A stretch of 64,000 bases of DNA from Lithospermum erythrorhizon. Its lineage: Eukaryota; Streptophyta; Magnoliopsida; Boraginales; Boraginaceae. The notes under the pieces are model-generated. The model saw only the letters and a program-made list of their open reading frames with translations, was not told the DNA's origin and did no database searches. The position numbers and the translations under genes were made by a program. Shown here piece by piece: positions 46,678 through 62,792 of this stretch; the first letter of the stretch is position 1; every line of letters starts with the position of its first letter. The DNA lies in assembly GCA_019722365.1 (NCBI GenBank), contig JADFUC010000217.1, forward strand, positions 1 through 64,000, given 5' to 3'.

Positions 46678-49600
46678 AGGACTTTTTTTTCTTTTAATTG
46701 TTCAATGAATTAATAAAAGCGTACCAATTATAATTTATGTTTGAAATATGAAATGAAAAAGAGTGGAAGAGTAGAGAAACAAGTGAAAGTTGAGAAGAGA
46801 TGGAATTGGGTTATATTTCACGGCGGAGGGGGTTAAGTTTTTTGCAATATGTTAAGAGGGTGGGGTAGGGGAACGTGGAAACACAAACCCTAGAGGAGGG
46901 CCAAAATTATCTACCTTCGATATCTTAGTTAATTAAAAATTTAATTAAAATTAAAACACATCTCACAAATAAAGCTTTTCATACTAACTCCAGAGTAAAT
47001 TCTAATTTTAAAGTTTTTCCAAAGATAACATATTTGTTCATTCCCTGCTTTAAAATAAATAGTTGCATGACAAGGCGGCTAATGATCTATGCTTACGCTT
47101 TATGGGCATAACTCTTTCTCGATAATTACGCCAGCTAAATTATGATATCCTTTTGTGCCCATTCTTTGATTTTCTTGAACACCAACATGTTCTACATAAA
47201 TTTATATATAGTTTTAACACTTCGATGATGTCATTCAAATGAATAATATACATGTGAATTATGAACTAAATATAAAATATTTACATTCTATTTTGTGTCG
47301 TCCAACTCAAGTGTCAAGTTAGTGAGCATCTGCCTTGGCTCAAACTAAAAACCGACGTAACTCGAATCAAGCTTTTATCGATTCATTTAAAAAATATTAC
47401 ATCGAACCGAAATTATAGAAGAAAATAAATCAAACTGATTAGTAAAATTAATTTTATTTCATTTTAGCAGATAATCGAACTGTAAATCCTAGTATATATA
47501 TTTTGTTTAAAATATTTATATTTGTGATATTTTTAGTTTATAAATTATTTTAGTTTGAAATACCCAGTACTCTATTTTATTTTGAAATTACGTATTTTAA
47601 ATGCTTCGGACAGATTGTTAAGAATCAAATGCTATTACGTGACGAAATAAGAATCGCTTCGTGGAGCTTATATCTATTATTACGCATGCTGCCAAACAAC
47701 TGCTAAGTACCGCCTGTAAAGAAATCGCCGCATTTAATCGCCTACTGCTATATCGCTTTTTATCGGCGCATTTAAATTATCCGTATTCTATTTTGTAATT
47801 CTAAATCAACTTTATATTATATTATCGATATAACGAAAAACCGACGAACTGAACCGGGTCAAGCATTTAAAACCGACACCAACCTAACATATTCAAAACC
47901 AAATTAATTTGAACCTAAATGGTTTGTGCATTAAAATAAAAGATACACCGCCACAAAAATTGAAAAACTCACCCAACCGGACCGAAACATCCCTAACAAG
48001 ACATACCGGGCAGTAGGTCACTTAATCGCATTTCCTCGTCAGATCTACATCCTCATCCACATCTAACTCTCGCTACCCGAATTCCACATATACGAAACCA
48101 AATTTCTATTCTTAATAAAACTATATTTTTCAATTTAGTTGGGAAAAGTATTTTGAAATGATATGTAGAATTTTATTTTGTCCACTTTACCGAGCTCCCA
48201 TACTAAAGTTCGATTACATAATCTAGACGCTTCAATTTAATACGCGAAAAGTTTAATTTTATTTGCCCAACCACGATTCTCTTACGTTGGTTTAAGTAAT
48301 AATAACATGTTACAGTATCGATAAAAGTAAAGATACATTTTAAATTAAAATCAATTTTCCTTCATTCATTTCGCTGTTCATGTGGTTTGTATAAAGCCGT
48401 AAGGTCATTATAATTTGTGTTCGGGAATAACCGACATGGCTTTAAGTGAGATTGCAATTTTGTTCTCTCCTAATATTTCTGTGCTTCAGAACGTATTGCT
48501 GCCTAACATGCTCGCCTATCGTTTCTCCTGGCTCCATTAATGTAGACCTTGGTTCACCTGCATTCATTTCATTATTGCCTCAGCAACTCCTGCCTCCCCG
48601 TCTTCTCCCTTCTATATTACGCCTTCTCGCTTTCTTCTTAATTTATTTGATTCATGCTTCGAATGAAATCCTAAAGCATTAATCGCTTTTTTCGAATTTA
48701 AAACTTACAACATTAATCGGTAGAAAGTGATACCTTATACCTTATATAGACAAATCAATTTTATAATGTAATATTAAATTATAAAACATAAAGAAAATAA
48801 ATTAAAAGAGGAAAGAATTAAGTGAAATCAATTTGAAAAGCAGGTAATTATGTGACTACAATTAAAAGTAAATACAATTATAAAATTAAGTGGCTACAAT
48901 CTATCGATAAAATGAAGAAATCAAAATAATAGTCACATACATAAATACTCACATAATAAACATAATGTTAGGTGGGTATTGATTTATTTTAATCAAGCCA
49001 AAAGTTAAGCTTCAAAAAGATATACCTAATGCTAAACACCGCAAATCCACCCTCTTTTAACCTCTCTTTCTATTGATTCAATCTTTAATTAAAACTCTTA
49101 TTTAATCTCTTCCTTTGTTACATAAAATTTCCTCAATTTTTATATTTGTTACATAAAATCTTCCCAATTTTTATTTTTGTACTCTATTTTATAGTTTATG
49201 AAATTGATGATTGTACCTTCCTTGATCCTCCGTTGGAATGCTTCCATCTATCAAGAATGTCTTTAAGAATTATTTGAAAGTTATTTAAGAAGTTTATGAA
49301 TTTTTCGGATATTATTTTTTCACCTAAAATACATTTCTTTATATAGTGAGTCTTCTTTGTGTTAAAATGTTTAAATTCATACAAAAGCTTTTTGATAGTG
49401 GTGTCTCAATCTTTTTGTATGAATGAATATGACCTGACATTAGAACCATTACTCTCTAAAGATATTTGATTTTTCATTTTTTATATGTTGAATTTTGACA
49501 AGATATATTTAAAATAGATATTTTATATATTTTTATTTAAAGTGATATCAATAAAAAAATAAATTCTTTCCATCATATATTTTTCATCAAATATTATAAA

Positions 49601-51064
49601 ACTCAAAAAAAAATCTACTGGCCAAAGCCTCAATCATTTAAAAAGTTTAAAAACAATCATGACAATCTTTACGACATTTATGAGTATTTATACCAAAATA
49701 TCAAACGAGGCTCCTTCCGTCTTTCTTGTTTGTCAATTCCCCAACCACAGATAACCTGCTTCATCTCCCATTTGTTTTAATTAATAGCCAATTTTGTTTT
49801 AATTAATAGCCAACTGCTTGAAATTGAAAATTAATCAAGTATCAAGTAGCTAGTTTTTGTTTGTCGTAGTTGTTTTGAATGTTTTGAATGGATAGATTAA
49901 GAGGAGTATGTTAGCTTGCAATAATCTTTTTTAGGGTATAATTGAAGAAAAAAGTCGCATTTCACCATGTTAGCTTTCACGCTCGCATAGCTATAACTCC
50001 AAGTAAATTACTAGTCGTTTTGTATTTTTATATATGGTATGTATATGTTTTTGCAACATTTACTATTCGATCATACATGTTGATTACACATATTTCAAAA
50101 AAATGTTCTTAATTGTTTATTTTGTCAAAATTGACAAGTAATTGACTTTTGAAGCGAATACACTCTACTCTTGCACAATTTTTCAATTTTACTAAAAAAA
50201 ATTTGAGGCAAATATTCATCGCATTCAAATATTAATCTCATTCAAATATTTTATTAAAATTAATCTCATCCAAATATTTGCTTCAAAATATTAATAAAAT
50301 TGAACAATTATCTAAAAAAATGAGTTATGGACAATTTTGAACTTGACAATTTGCCTCAAAAAGTCAAATTTAACGTAAATACATGAATTTATCAATCGGC
50401 ATACTTTTTTCAAAGTCACGAACGATCTCTATGAGCTCATTTCGAACACGCAAGCCGAATTACGAAAAGTTTTCTGTAAACATGGGACAAGCCAATACGC
50501 TATTAACCCTAATAAACATAAGAAACATTTCAAAAACATTATAGATTAAGAAACAATGTAAAATTTTAGAAATTCAACATAAGTTATATACTTATATATA
50601 TATATATTAATATGGCTAAAAATCAAATCTCCCATCTCGAAACTTAAATTCTCAAAAAAATTTCTCTCTAAAAGGGTCTCCCCAAAACCAACCCCTCAAG
50701 AAAGTTTTCCAAATAAAATTTGCGTATAACACTCCTCAAATCCTCAAGATCCAATTAAACAAAGCCCTTGGAAGTGCTTTTGACTTCCATTCGTAATCAA
50801 TCCATCTCAAAGATCCTCCAAAATCATTGCAAAAAAAATTTTGATCTTTTTTTCGCCTCCATAACAACTTTTTCAGACCATTATTCTACTTTTCTTGATC
50901 AAACACAATTTTAGCCCACCTTTTCTCTACCACTCTCCTCGTCTCATTTATTACCCTTCCTTTTCCAATAAAAATAAATAAATTACTCAGCCTCTAACTC
51001 CTCCCCCCTCACCCCCCACCCACCCCCCCAACTCCACTTGACCGAAGAGGTTGGATTCTCCCCC
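46678..51064. other. TCP upstream region and AT-rich intergenic DNA
   Basis: The first 200 bp hold the TCP 5' leader and promoter; no TATA box is certain. From 46.95 to 50.9 kb no gene was seen. A pyrimidine tract at about 50,995-51,030 (CCTCCCCCCTCACCCCCC-like) precedes the coding relic at 51,065. Confidence 0.45.
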
Positions 51065-51540
51065 ATGGATCAAGAATACTCCATTGCTAACAGAGCTAGA
51101 TTCTCTAGAACCCTTCTTGGCGCACTTGAGCATCTTCCTCGATTTTTCTCTCTCAAAGAAGCAAAGAGTTTCATCACCATGCTCTAAACCTGCTGCTTCT
51201 CCGAGGTATTGTCAATGTTGATAGAAGGGCCTACTCAAGAGCTCTTACCTCTCTATTGATTTAAGACACGGATGATGTAATCATCGACGCTCTAAACACT
51301 AAATTCCGAGCACTCCCAATCCTCGCAACATCGATCATCAACCTTGCTTTCCGCCTCCCTCGAAATTCCAAACGCCAAAGATTCCGCAACATTGGTACCT
51401 AATGCAACCCCAATCACTCCACTATGTCCCAGTAAAGGCTGGGACTCTCAGAGTATCCCTTTACAAAATTCTCCTGCTCAGAACTTACATGTAACTCCGG
51501 AAAACAAGATTATTTGGGTTTTATTTAGATACTAAAACAT
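51065..51540 (+). pseudogene. Broken coding relic of unrecognised family
   Basis: An ATG at 51,065 opens MDQEYSIANRARFSRTLLG and continues to a stop near 51,185. The text then reads on in a second frame as HHHALNLLLLRGIVNVDRRA and YSRALTSLLI, a stop, then DTDDVIIDALNTKFRALPIL. From about 51,344 a third frame is open for 63 codons to 51,535. GC content and codon-like texture are above the flanks, and a pyrimidine-rich leader lies in front. I infer one ancestral coding sequence with at least two frameshifts and one stop. I recognise no domain. Confidence 0.4.
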
Positions 51541-51649
51541 CTTTAGAGCTTCTCGCTACCACCGTGGGAGGATGTGGCACTCAATTTGGCATTGCCTATA
51601 CATAACTCCGCGTGCTCTCACAATTACATGGATAACCCGAAATTACGAA

Positions 51650-52800
51650 ATTTGTTCATAAATAAAATTTAATCAAATGTATTCAAAATCGAATAAATGT
51701 ATAATATCAATTATTTATTAAAATCATACGAAATGCATTACGTATGAATAAAAGAAAACTTACAAAGTTACGCAACGGATGTTTTTCAAACTTCTCCCAC
51801 GATTCATCCTTCAATTCCTTAGCACCTCAAATGAATGCTTCCGAAGGCCTGCATCAAAGAGAGGTAAAGTCTCACGATCGACTTGCTAGGAATCTCCTCG
51901 AATTATCAATTTGCACTCCGAAAGAAAAACTCACTCCAAATTCTAGAGAGAATACAAGAAGCGGGCGAAGCGGCACTATTTTGGGAAATACGGAAATTAA
52001 AACTCTAGGTTTTCATTTTCCTTTCCTTATATAACTCCCCTTTTTGTTTCGCCTCCTCGACCAAATTTACTCATTCGACAAATAAGTTAACTCAAGTGTT
52101 CTTCGCTAACTAACTTATTTAATGCTTAAGCAACTTGCAATGTTACTTGTAATTTGTGCCTTTCCCTCGCTCAACCTTCAATCGAACTAACAAGTTAATT
52201 GATTTGGTTTTTATCCAATTTGAATTTACATTATCGATGTAAAATACTTCATCAGTATCTCATTGATTCCATTCACCCCTAATTTAGTAATCGTGGATTT
52301 AATCTCCCATACATGGAATATAACTCAACGTCATTGTAATACGCGAATTTCGATATTATCAAGAGTTCCAATTCTAGTAATTCAATTACTATTTGAACAC
52401 TTAATTCGAAAGAATCTCTACTTAACTAAAAACTAAAGAAATCTAATCAAGCTTACAACAATTGTCTCAACTGACATAATTAAAAGAAATCAAAAATACT
52501 TTGATTTTCAACACTCCCACTTGCTCTTTGACGCATTACTTTACAATTCTTTTATCACGCCGATTCTAGTCATAAAAGCAACCATAACAAACGCTGGGCC
52601 AGCTTAAACACTTACGCATTTTCTTTTACTCGAGTCAATCAATCGCACTATTGGCTGCCCCATAAACCAATCATCCCACACTATCGAGAGAACCGAGATC
52701 TACCTTGTATATCAAGTGACGGGTAACCTTTATAATATACGTAACACCTAATGCTATACTTACTATGTCACCCAACATATGTCGTTAATCTTCTTCTTAA
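51650..52800 (-). repeat. Dispersed repeat family B, copy 3 (inverse)
   Basis: Reverse complement of the 10,765-11,935 type. Read on the minus strand it has the 21-bp block shared with copy 1 (52,716-52,696), a TTGACTCGAGTAAAAGAAA block, AATTAAGTGTTCAAA, GACGTTGAGTTATATTCCAT, TTTTACATCGATAATGTAAA, a TATATAAGG box (52,033-52,025), a leader with ATGAAAACCTAGAGTTTT, and GTAAGT at 51,763-51,758. It has no coding potential. Confidence 0.7.
52025..52033 (-). promoter_or_regulatory. TATA-like box of family B copy 3
   Basis: TATATAAGG on the minus strand, identical to copy 1 and followed by GGAAAG-type DNA as there. It lies 270 bp before the GTAAGT at 51,763. Confidence 0.45.
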
Positions 52801-55800
52801 GGCGCAGACGCTTCGATATAGTCAAAGACACAACTCATATATAAATATAAGTTAGTTATATACGTTAAGATAGAACAAGAGACATCAATATTTGGGTAGC
52901 CAGGAAGTTGCCCATCATTACAACTCTCAAACTGACTAGGAACTACAATAATCACTCTATTTGTTTCATCATTGATAACTTTATTTCGTAGGTTTGGACT
53001 AGACTTATCTACAAGATCCAAAGAAGTAAGAATGGAGTGAAATGAGGAATAAAGAATCGCTAATGCTTCGTTAAATTATTTTGGCTTCTAACTTTAGTCA
53101 GATGTGTTTTTTGAATTTGCTTGATGAATACCAAGCATCTTTTAATTCCACGGATTGTAATTTTGATGGCATCTTTAGAAATGCCACTTCCGATGTATTC
53201 AATACAACTTTTAATGCCTCGAATTATAAAAAAATATTTATATATATTAAAGATATTTGTATACACATAAATATTATAACAAATACAAATATTCAACCTC
53301 ATTACCTAGATTAAATAAAAGAAATTGAAACCAATGTTAAGTAATTTAAAATGATTGAAATAAATTTTTGATGAAAATTTAGACTCTTAAATAAAATATT
53401 TTTATGATTAGTTGAATATTTGAAAAATATCTAGAAGTTAAATCTAAACATGATTAATTCGACAATCAGAATTATCTCAAACGCTCTGGCACTTTCTTTT
53501 CAAAAAATACATATATAAGGAGACTTATATATCGTAGAAGATATATTTTCTCGCATTCCCTAAAATTTAACGGATCCCCAATTCTTTTACACCAACATCC
53601 ACCACGTAAATAGGAAATGTGTAAAAATATTCCTAAAAAATCGGTGGTTCATAATACGAACGCAACACTAGTATACGGTACAAGTTATCGCATGCGAACG
53701 TGTAAGGTTTTTGGAAGATTTAATTGTAAGATATAATATTTTAATAATAAAGGGTGTAAAATAGGAAATATGATTTCATGTAAAAAGTTAAAAGAATTTC
53801 TAAATTGACAAAGTCATACATTTTAGTAGATTTTGCGAAATTTTATAGAAAATCAAAGGATGCTTCTAAGTAGTTTAACGAAGTTCATTTTCACATAGTT
53901 ATAAATTCAAATATTGATTCAAATGTGCTTCATCATTACCACGCTTAACACACAATGAAGAGAAAATACGCTTAATCGCCTCCATTTCAATCACTAAATG
54001 ACAACTGATCCGCTAAAGTTGCTACAAGCATGCATTTGGCCAGATTCTTTTGTTACAGTAACTCTCCAATTATCCGGCTGCCGGGTTGAAATGGTCCTTT
54101 CCGAGTCATCAAGCAACCGCCTCCGCCTCAATACTTGTTAGCTTGACGCTGTATGGCTGGATTCAATGAGTCCTCGGTAATCCAAGAATCTAACCGGGCC
54201 GTCGCACTGAAAACATGACCGCGCTACCGATCACGTATACTCCAACGATCAAGCTTAAGATTTAAATTTATCGAATGCATTTGGCGAACAGTAAATAGCA
54301 ATTAAAAAAAAACTATACTATGACTATACGATATTTTACAGAAGTTATTAACGAAATGATAGAAAGATTCCTCTATTTTGATTGTCACCATCTAATTCTA
54401 AGTGATCTAAGTGATTTCTGGCTTATCAAATTTTGCCCATGTATGGGCCCAACGCCTGCGGCCAGTCTTAATTCTATATATAGTCAACTAGCAACAAAAG
54501 AGAACTCATATTAGATCAACTGACTAGAATATTGATTCAAATGAGCGTCAATATTACCTAATTTTAGTTCAAAATTTCTTCCAATTGATTTACTCCAATA
54601 AAGTCATAAAGCAAATGCAATTAAAGCAAATAAAGGAACTAAGAAAAATATTAATTCAAATGAATTACCAAGTAAAACCAGAACTAACCAAAATACTTAC
54701 TCAAATAAGCTTCTCCGTAGAACAAGACTTTCATTAACAAAATAATTCCTTAGGTTCTGCTAAATTCCAAAATAGAAAATCATTGCAAAAATAAAAAATT
54801 GATTAATCTAAGATTAAACAAATGGAAGTTTCACATAAATTGAACATTGAATATTAAAGAGTGATTTATGTAAATGATTAAGTCAACGGAAGCTTCAATA
54901 GATTTATTTATCGCGAAGCGTTGAATATATCACGTGTTAATTTATTGTTTCGACAAGATTCAAAACGACGTGCGCGAATACTAATTACGTAGCATTTGAA
55001 TATTATGTTGTAAAATACTTTTGTTAATCAATAAAACTGCTTCAATATCATGACGGCTCAAGATTTTAGCCCTTATGTTTCAGAGTACGTTAATACTCAT
55101 CCATGTAATCGATACCGGCGCCAAATTCCAAACTAACACTGACAAGAATATTAATCAATAACGACTCAATGTAGAAATATAGTCAACTTTGGGGCAAAAT
55201 TATTTTTATGAACTTTTGGCATAGATATGTATATAATACTACTACTACTACTACTAATAATAGTAATAAAATAAATTCAATAAGTTACTCCCGCCCCAAC
55301 CCTTAACTCGTAGGCATCACCAAAGCGCCCATCCCACCCCATTCACCATAACAAACCAAAGCAGCCACCATTTATCCTGGCCCCTCTCAAACCACAATCA
55401 ATTTTATCCCCACCTTATAATTTAATTCAACTATTCGAATCAATATCAAAATATAATATTTCTGAATTGAAGAAACTTATAATTTTATTTCTAAGATTCT
55501 GATGACTAGTAAATAAAAGATTTCAAAATGAATTCCTGTTGAGCAATATCACTGTAAATGCTGAGCAAATAATTCAAATCACATGATCTTCATGGAATAT
55601 GTTAGTAACATCAATTTTGATGCGGGGGTCTAATGAAATTTTTCGTAATCCTGGTGATTCACATGTGAATGTTATATTAATTGATTTTGATGTGGATTTT
55701 CAACGATTGGTTTTGTTGATGATTTTACTGCTATATGGAATTTATAATGTTGTTTTTTAGTTTATGTTAAAAGTGATATTCACAAAAAATGAGATTTTGG

Positions 55801-58291
55801 AGTGTGTTTATTAATTTTAGAGTGTAAAATCAAAGCCCAAGTTAAATATCAAATGATACTTGACAAATAAAATATTTGACTTGAGGAATTGGCTCTCGTA
55901 GAATCATAACTGGTGTGGCATTATCATTGGTCATTTTAAAATCTATTTTAATTTACATTCGATTTTTGAAATTATGGGGCCAATTATCGCCATTAATCAT
56001 TAATTATTCTAAAAAAAATATAAAATTTATATAATTGATTTGTCTTTTTAAAATAATTTCATAATATTAATTTTTATTTTAAAAAATTTAATAAAAAATA
56101 CTGAATATTAAAAATTTATCTTAAGTAGAAAGATAATTATAATGGATGAGAGAAAATAATCCTCCTACTTATAAAGTCATGAACAAGTTTCTTTCCCTTT
56201 CACACTACTAATTACTATGGTATTACTTCCTTTATTATAATATTTTTATCGATATTTTTATAAAAAAAAGACTTTATAACAATTCAATAATTAATAAAGT
56301 TCTATATTTTAAATTTTTTTAAAATTCTATATAAACAATTCAAACATACGATTTATCTTAGTTTCTTATGGGTCATTTAAGTAGCTCTTTACCACTTTCT
56401 ATACGTATTTTTATACTCATTATCATAATGTCATTATTATCAACATTTTCGTTCAATTATATAAAAAATAATCAACATCTTTACCAACAAATAAAAAAGC
56501 TGTTTGAATAATATCACATTTTTATTTTATCATAACAATAAGTAAATTTCATTTAATGTATTGAATTAGTTTACCATATTAAATTTTTTTGTATGATAAT
56601 TATTCAATTATAAATTAAAAAAATAATTTTTCTAATCCAACAAAAATTACTTTACATATTAATAATATATATCTAAATTATTATTATGTATTTTCAGATA
56701 CTTTTCTCAACAATTGAAATAAAAAAATGTGTCAAGTTACATATTTAATACTCCCGCTATCCCCCAATATCACAACGCTTAAATTTGATTTTTTTCGTAG
56801 ATTAAAACGTTAAATTCAAATATTTTTATTATTGTGATAATATTTCGTGAAAATTATCAATTAAGGAGTATTATTTCTATTTACTTTAATATCGAGACAC
56901 TTTATTCAAATCAAATTTTATGCTTAATGTACGGCATAAAGCCATAATTCGAGCATTTCAACTGCCATTTACAATCATTTAGTAATGTTCTGTAAGTATA
57001 TTTGGATAATTTATTTTGTGAAATTTAATTTGTTATTATAATATATATAACACAAGGCAATTTTACGCTTTTAAATAAAAATATCTTATCTATAAACTAT
57101 GTACGTAATAATTAATTGTGAGTTGAATTTAATATATGAAAGGAAATTAAAAAAAATTCATTCACTATTTTAATATTTATTAATAATTAGTAAACTAAAT
57201 AAGAAAGATATCGTCATAATAATACTTATATTAGTTTTCATTTTATATGGTCTAAAAAAAATGGTTGATGCATTTAATACCTATATTATAAGTGATATAA
57301 TCCACTTTATCATTTAACATTCGGCACAGTGCATTCTCATCTTCTATTCAACGACTATTGTGACATTTTACGCTAAAATTAGTAAAAGTTTTCATATCAA
57401 GAATATTAATCACATATATACTATCGAGGTTTAACTTGCATTAAAAAATTATCGTTAATGTAAGCATATAATTTTAAAGTTATGATATCATCTTTTATTC
57501 CATTGATTTTCGTGATAATTCATTTAGAAAGATTTCACATCTTCGAATGTACATATCTTAACGCTAAAGGCTTTCTATTGCTTATACAAACAAGAGAATT
57601 TTCATTAAAAAGTCTTCGATATTATTCATAATAGTAAAATATTATTAAGCTCAATCAACAATTAAAATACGTTTAAAATGAATACGTAAAATAAAAATTG
57701 AATAGTAAAACTATTTAATAATATATATCACTAATCAATTCAAACGCGATGCTTTTCAAGTTAATAAATAAAATAACATAATTAAGATTGCTAGTGCTAT
57801 AAACCGATATTTTCTAACAATAAATAAAATTACATAACGCGCATTCTTATTAAACCTCGAAAAACGAAGAAAGTAGCATTTAACAAAACTTTTACACCTA
57901 TTATTAAAATTATATTATTAAAAATTATACGGGATCATAACTACGGAACAAAATTTAATTATAATATAAATCAAAAAGATAATTTATAAATTTACGTAGT
58001 CAAGCATCATTTTATTTATTATTTCCAATTTAAACTGCTTAAAATATAAATACTTAAAGGTTGACAACGTTAAAATATAAATACTTGAAATTAACGCCAG
58101 TACATTTTACTAGTAAATAAATAAAAGTGTAGAAAGTGTCACCAAAGCTGAAAAGTGAGGACTTTCCCAAATCAGGAAAACTGTAAGTGAACAAAGCTTA
58201 GTCCACCGCCCAATGTACATTTGCATTCAATAACGCCTCTTTCTATTATTATCGAACTCTTTTCTTTGTATCATTCTCGAATCCACCAATT
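52801..58291. other. AT-rich intergenic DNA upstream of the kinase gene
   Basis: No gene is supported. A short block at 53,090-53,225 contains two diverged copies of a CTTTTAATtCC/GCCtCg-type segment. A GC-richer stretch at 54,040-54,250 (CCGGCTGCCGGGTTG, CCGGGCCGTCGC) is repeat-like but unassigned. An (ACT)n run lies at about 55,238-55,256. A CTCCCGCTATCCCCC start at about 56,752 may be a decayed MITE end without a visible partner. The rest is very AT-rich. Confidence 0.45.
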
Positions 58292-60788
<2,497 letters not shown>

Positions 60789-62079
60789 CCGCTTCACATT
60801 TGCTGGGCGTTGAGGTATTTTGGCATCTGAACATTCTTTGATTCCCATGGCGCTCTCTTTTAGTTTTTCCATTTTATTTGTCTGCGCCTGGAGTTCTATG
60901 CTTGAACTTCTTTCGTATGCTAAATTTCAAAGCATGAAAATTGTAGGAAGTCTAGCATAATATGGTTAGTCCTTCTTAAATTTCTAGTAATATGAGTACT
61001 TTTCAATCCCAAGATGATCCACCACTCTAAACAAATCTCTGAACATGATTAATTCACCAATCTAAACAGATCTCTGAACATGAGTAATTTACTAGCAAAA
61101 ATCATATCATACCAGAAATTCATCTATGTCACGATTCCATTGTTAATCATCTAAAGTTCTGCAGGAGCAATCATTGAGATAGGATTCATGCATTCTCCAC
61201 TAACTATGTAGAGCTTTTAAAGATCGCTGTGTTATTCAATAGTTGATTCTTTAATAATGAGGATGAGCGTCATCAAGATTCCCATCTTCAAGATTCCGAC
61301 AAAGAGAACAGCACAAGCGATCAGAAATTGTATGACTGAATTACAAGTTTACAACTTTGATGGATGATGTCTGCACGAAGAAGTGATACAATTCTAGTAA
61401 TGAATATTGTTCACTTCTTTTCCTTTTAACTGCACTTGTTATATCGTATAGCTAGACGTACGGCTCATGTCATGTACCCATTCTCGAACCATGCTTACAT
61501 ATTATTGCACAGATGCTGTATTAAAAATTTCTTTGAAAATGTAAAGATAAAAAAATATTATTTCAATAAAATAGTCTTTTCTTTTGAATTTTGAATTCAA
61601 ATATATTTGTTTATTTTTTTCTATAATAGCATACTTTTTCATAATAAAAGTACAACTCAGACACTACATCAGCCAGTGTTGTAGTTGGATTACAAGAAGA
61701 ACAACAAAAGTTCTTGACAGGGAGATACAACCCTCTAACGACACACGGTCTAGTACAACTAATACCAATACAATAAATTCTAAACCAAAATATAGAATTT
61801 GTTCTTTGTAGGTTGTGAAGCTTTGGTTGAGAGCAAGACTTGGTCCAAACTGCTCGGGTCAGCCTTGATTGGCAAAACTTGAGAGGCAGCCGGAATTGAA
61901 CTAAGACAATTCCCCTCCAAAATCTTAGGCAGGGGGAACCAAACTTTTGTTCTATACCATTACACACCAATGTTGTTGAGACATTTATTTGATAGTAAAA
62001 ACTACTGCCATGATAAATATTGGGCTGATTTTGTTGATTTTTAATTTTATATTTTTATTAAAAAAAAAATTAAATAGTG
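60789..62079. other. Kinase 3' region and intergenic DNA
   Basis: The first few hundred bases probably are 3' UTR or the remains of the lost C-terminal coding sequence. At 61,611-61,970 the minus strand has an open frame of 119 codons (Cys-rich, CCSSCNPTTTLADVV), but no family is recognised and no neighbouring exon was found, so it is not called. Confidence 0.4.
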
Positions 62080-62240
62080 AACCGGACCGGACCTAAGTAT
62101 AAATCCTGGGTCCGTCTCAGATCGATAATCCTGGATCCGTCCTGGCTCGGGTCAAAATACCTATTTCAAACCTGGCCCCTGGCCCGACCGCTTTTATCCG
62201 AAAATCCGGCCGACGGACGGACGAACCGGACGGATTTTTA
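62080..62240. repeat. CCGGAC-rich degenerate repeat
   Basis: Repeated short motifs: ACCGGACCGGACC, GGGTCCGTC/GGATCCGTC, CTGGCCC, GGCCGACGGACGGACG, ACCGGACGG. It is strongly GC-rich within AT-rich DNA and resembles a short stretch at 26,935-26,990. It is probably part of a dispersed transposable element; no termini found. Confidence 0.5.
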
Positions 62241-62710
62241 TCCAAGTTCAAATCCAACCCCTAGCTTTATTCTTATTCTTAATTATCGAGCTTATCATAA
62301 TTTTATGAGGCCATGTTTCATTGGTATTCAAGAAAGATTCACGTAGATTTACAAGCCGAGTTTTCATAAAGGAAACATCTACTGGTGGTTGAATAAGGCT
62401 CTTTAGCCTCAGAATAATCTTCTTATTTATATTATTACGATTCAGAAGACGACGTACCTTTCTACATCGGCGAATCCGCGTGAAAATCCTTGGCTCCGAT
62501 TTAATTTCGTGATATTTTCTGCTTCACATATCTCAATTAAATTTTGGTGATATCATTCTGGCTTACTGCCATGGCATCCCTGATGTGACATGCAGCTATC
62601 ATGTCAGTATCATTAAAAATTCACATGGATTCTAACAATCTCATCCAAATTTAACAAAAAAAATCAAAGAACCACCATCCTTGTTCATTATAATGACCCG
62701 AGAAGAAGAA

Positions 62711-62792
62711 TTGTCCGGAAAGTTCAACCATTTCCGACCAAAGCAGCTCTGACAAAGACGCGTTTTCCGGAAACTTCGACTATTTCCCACCA
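62711..62792 (+). repeat. Two 30-bp direct repeats, 52-bp period
   Basis: TTGTCCGGAAAGTTC... (62,711-62,740) and TTTTCCGGAAACTTC... (62,763-62,792) match at 25 of 30 positions. Non-coding. Confidence 0.7.

Noticed and set aside
54040..54250. Possible rRNA or organellar insertion because of its high GC content
   Set aside because: I could not match it to conserved rRNA or plastid segments; left as unassigned repeat-like DNA.
61611..61970. 119-codon minus-strand frame downstream of the kinase gene
   Set aside because: No family recognised, no plausible splice partners; composition alone could explain it.
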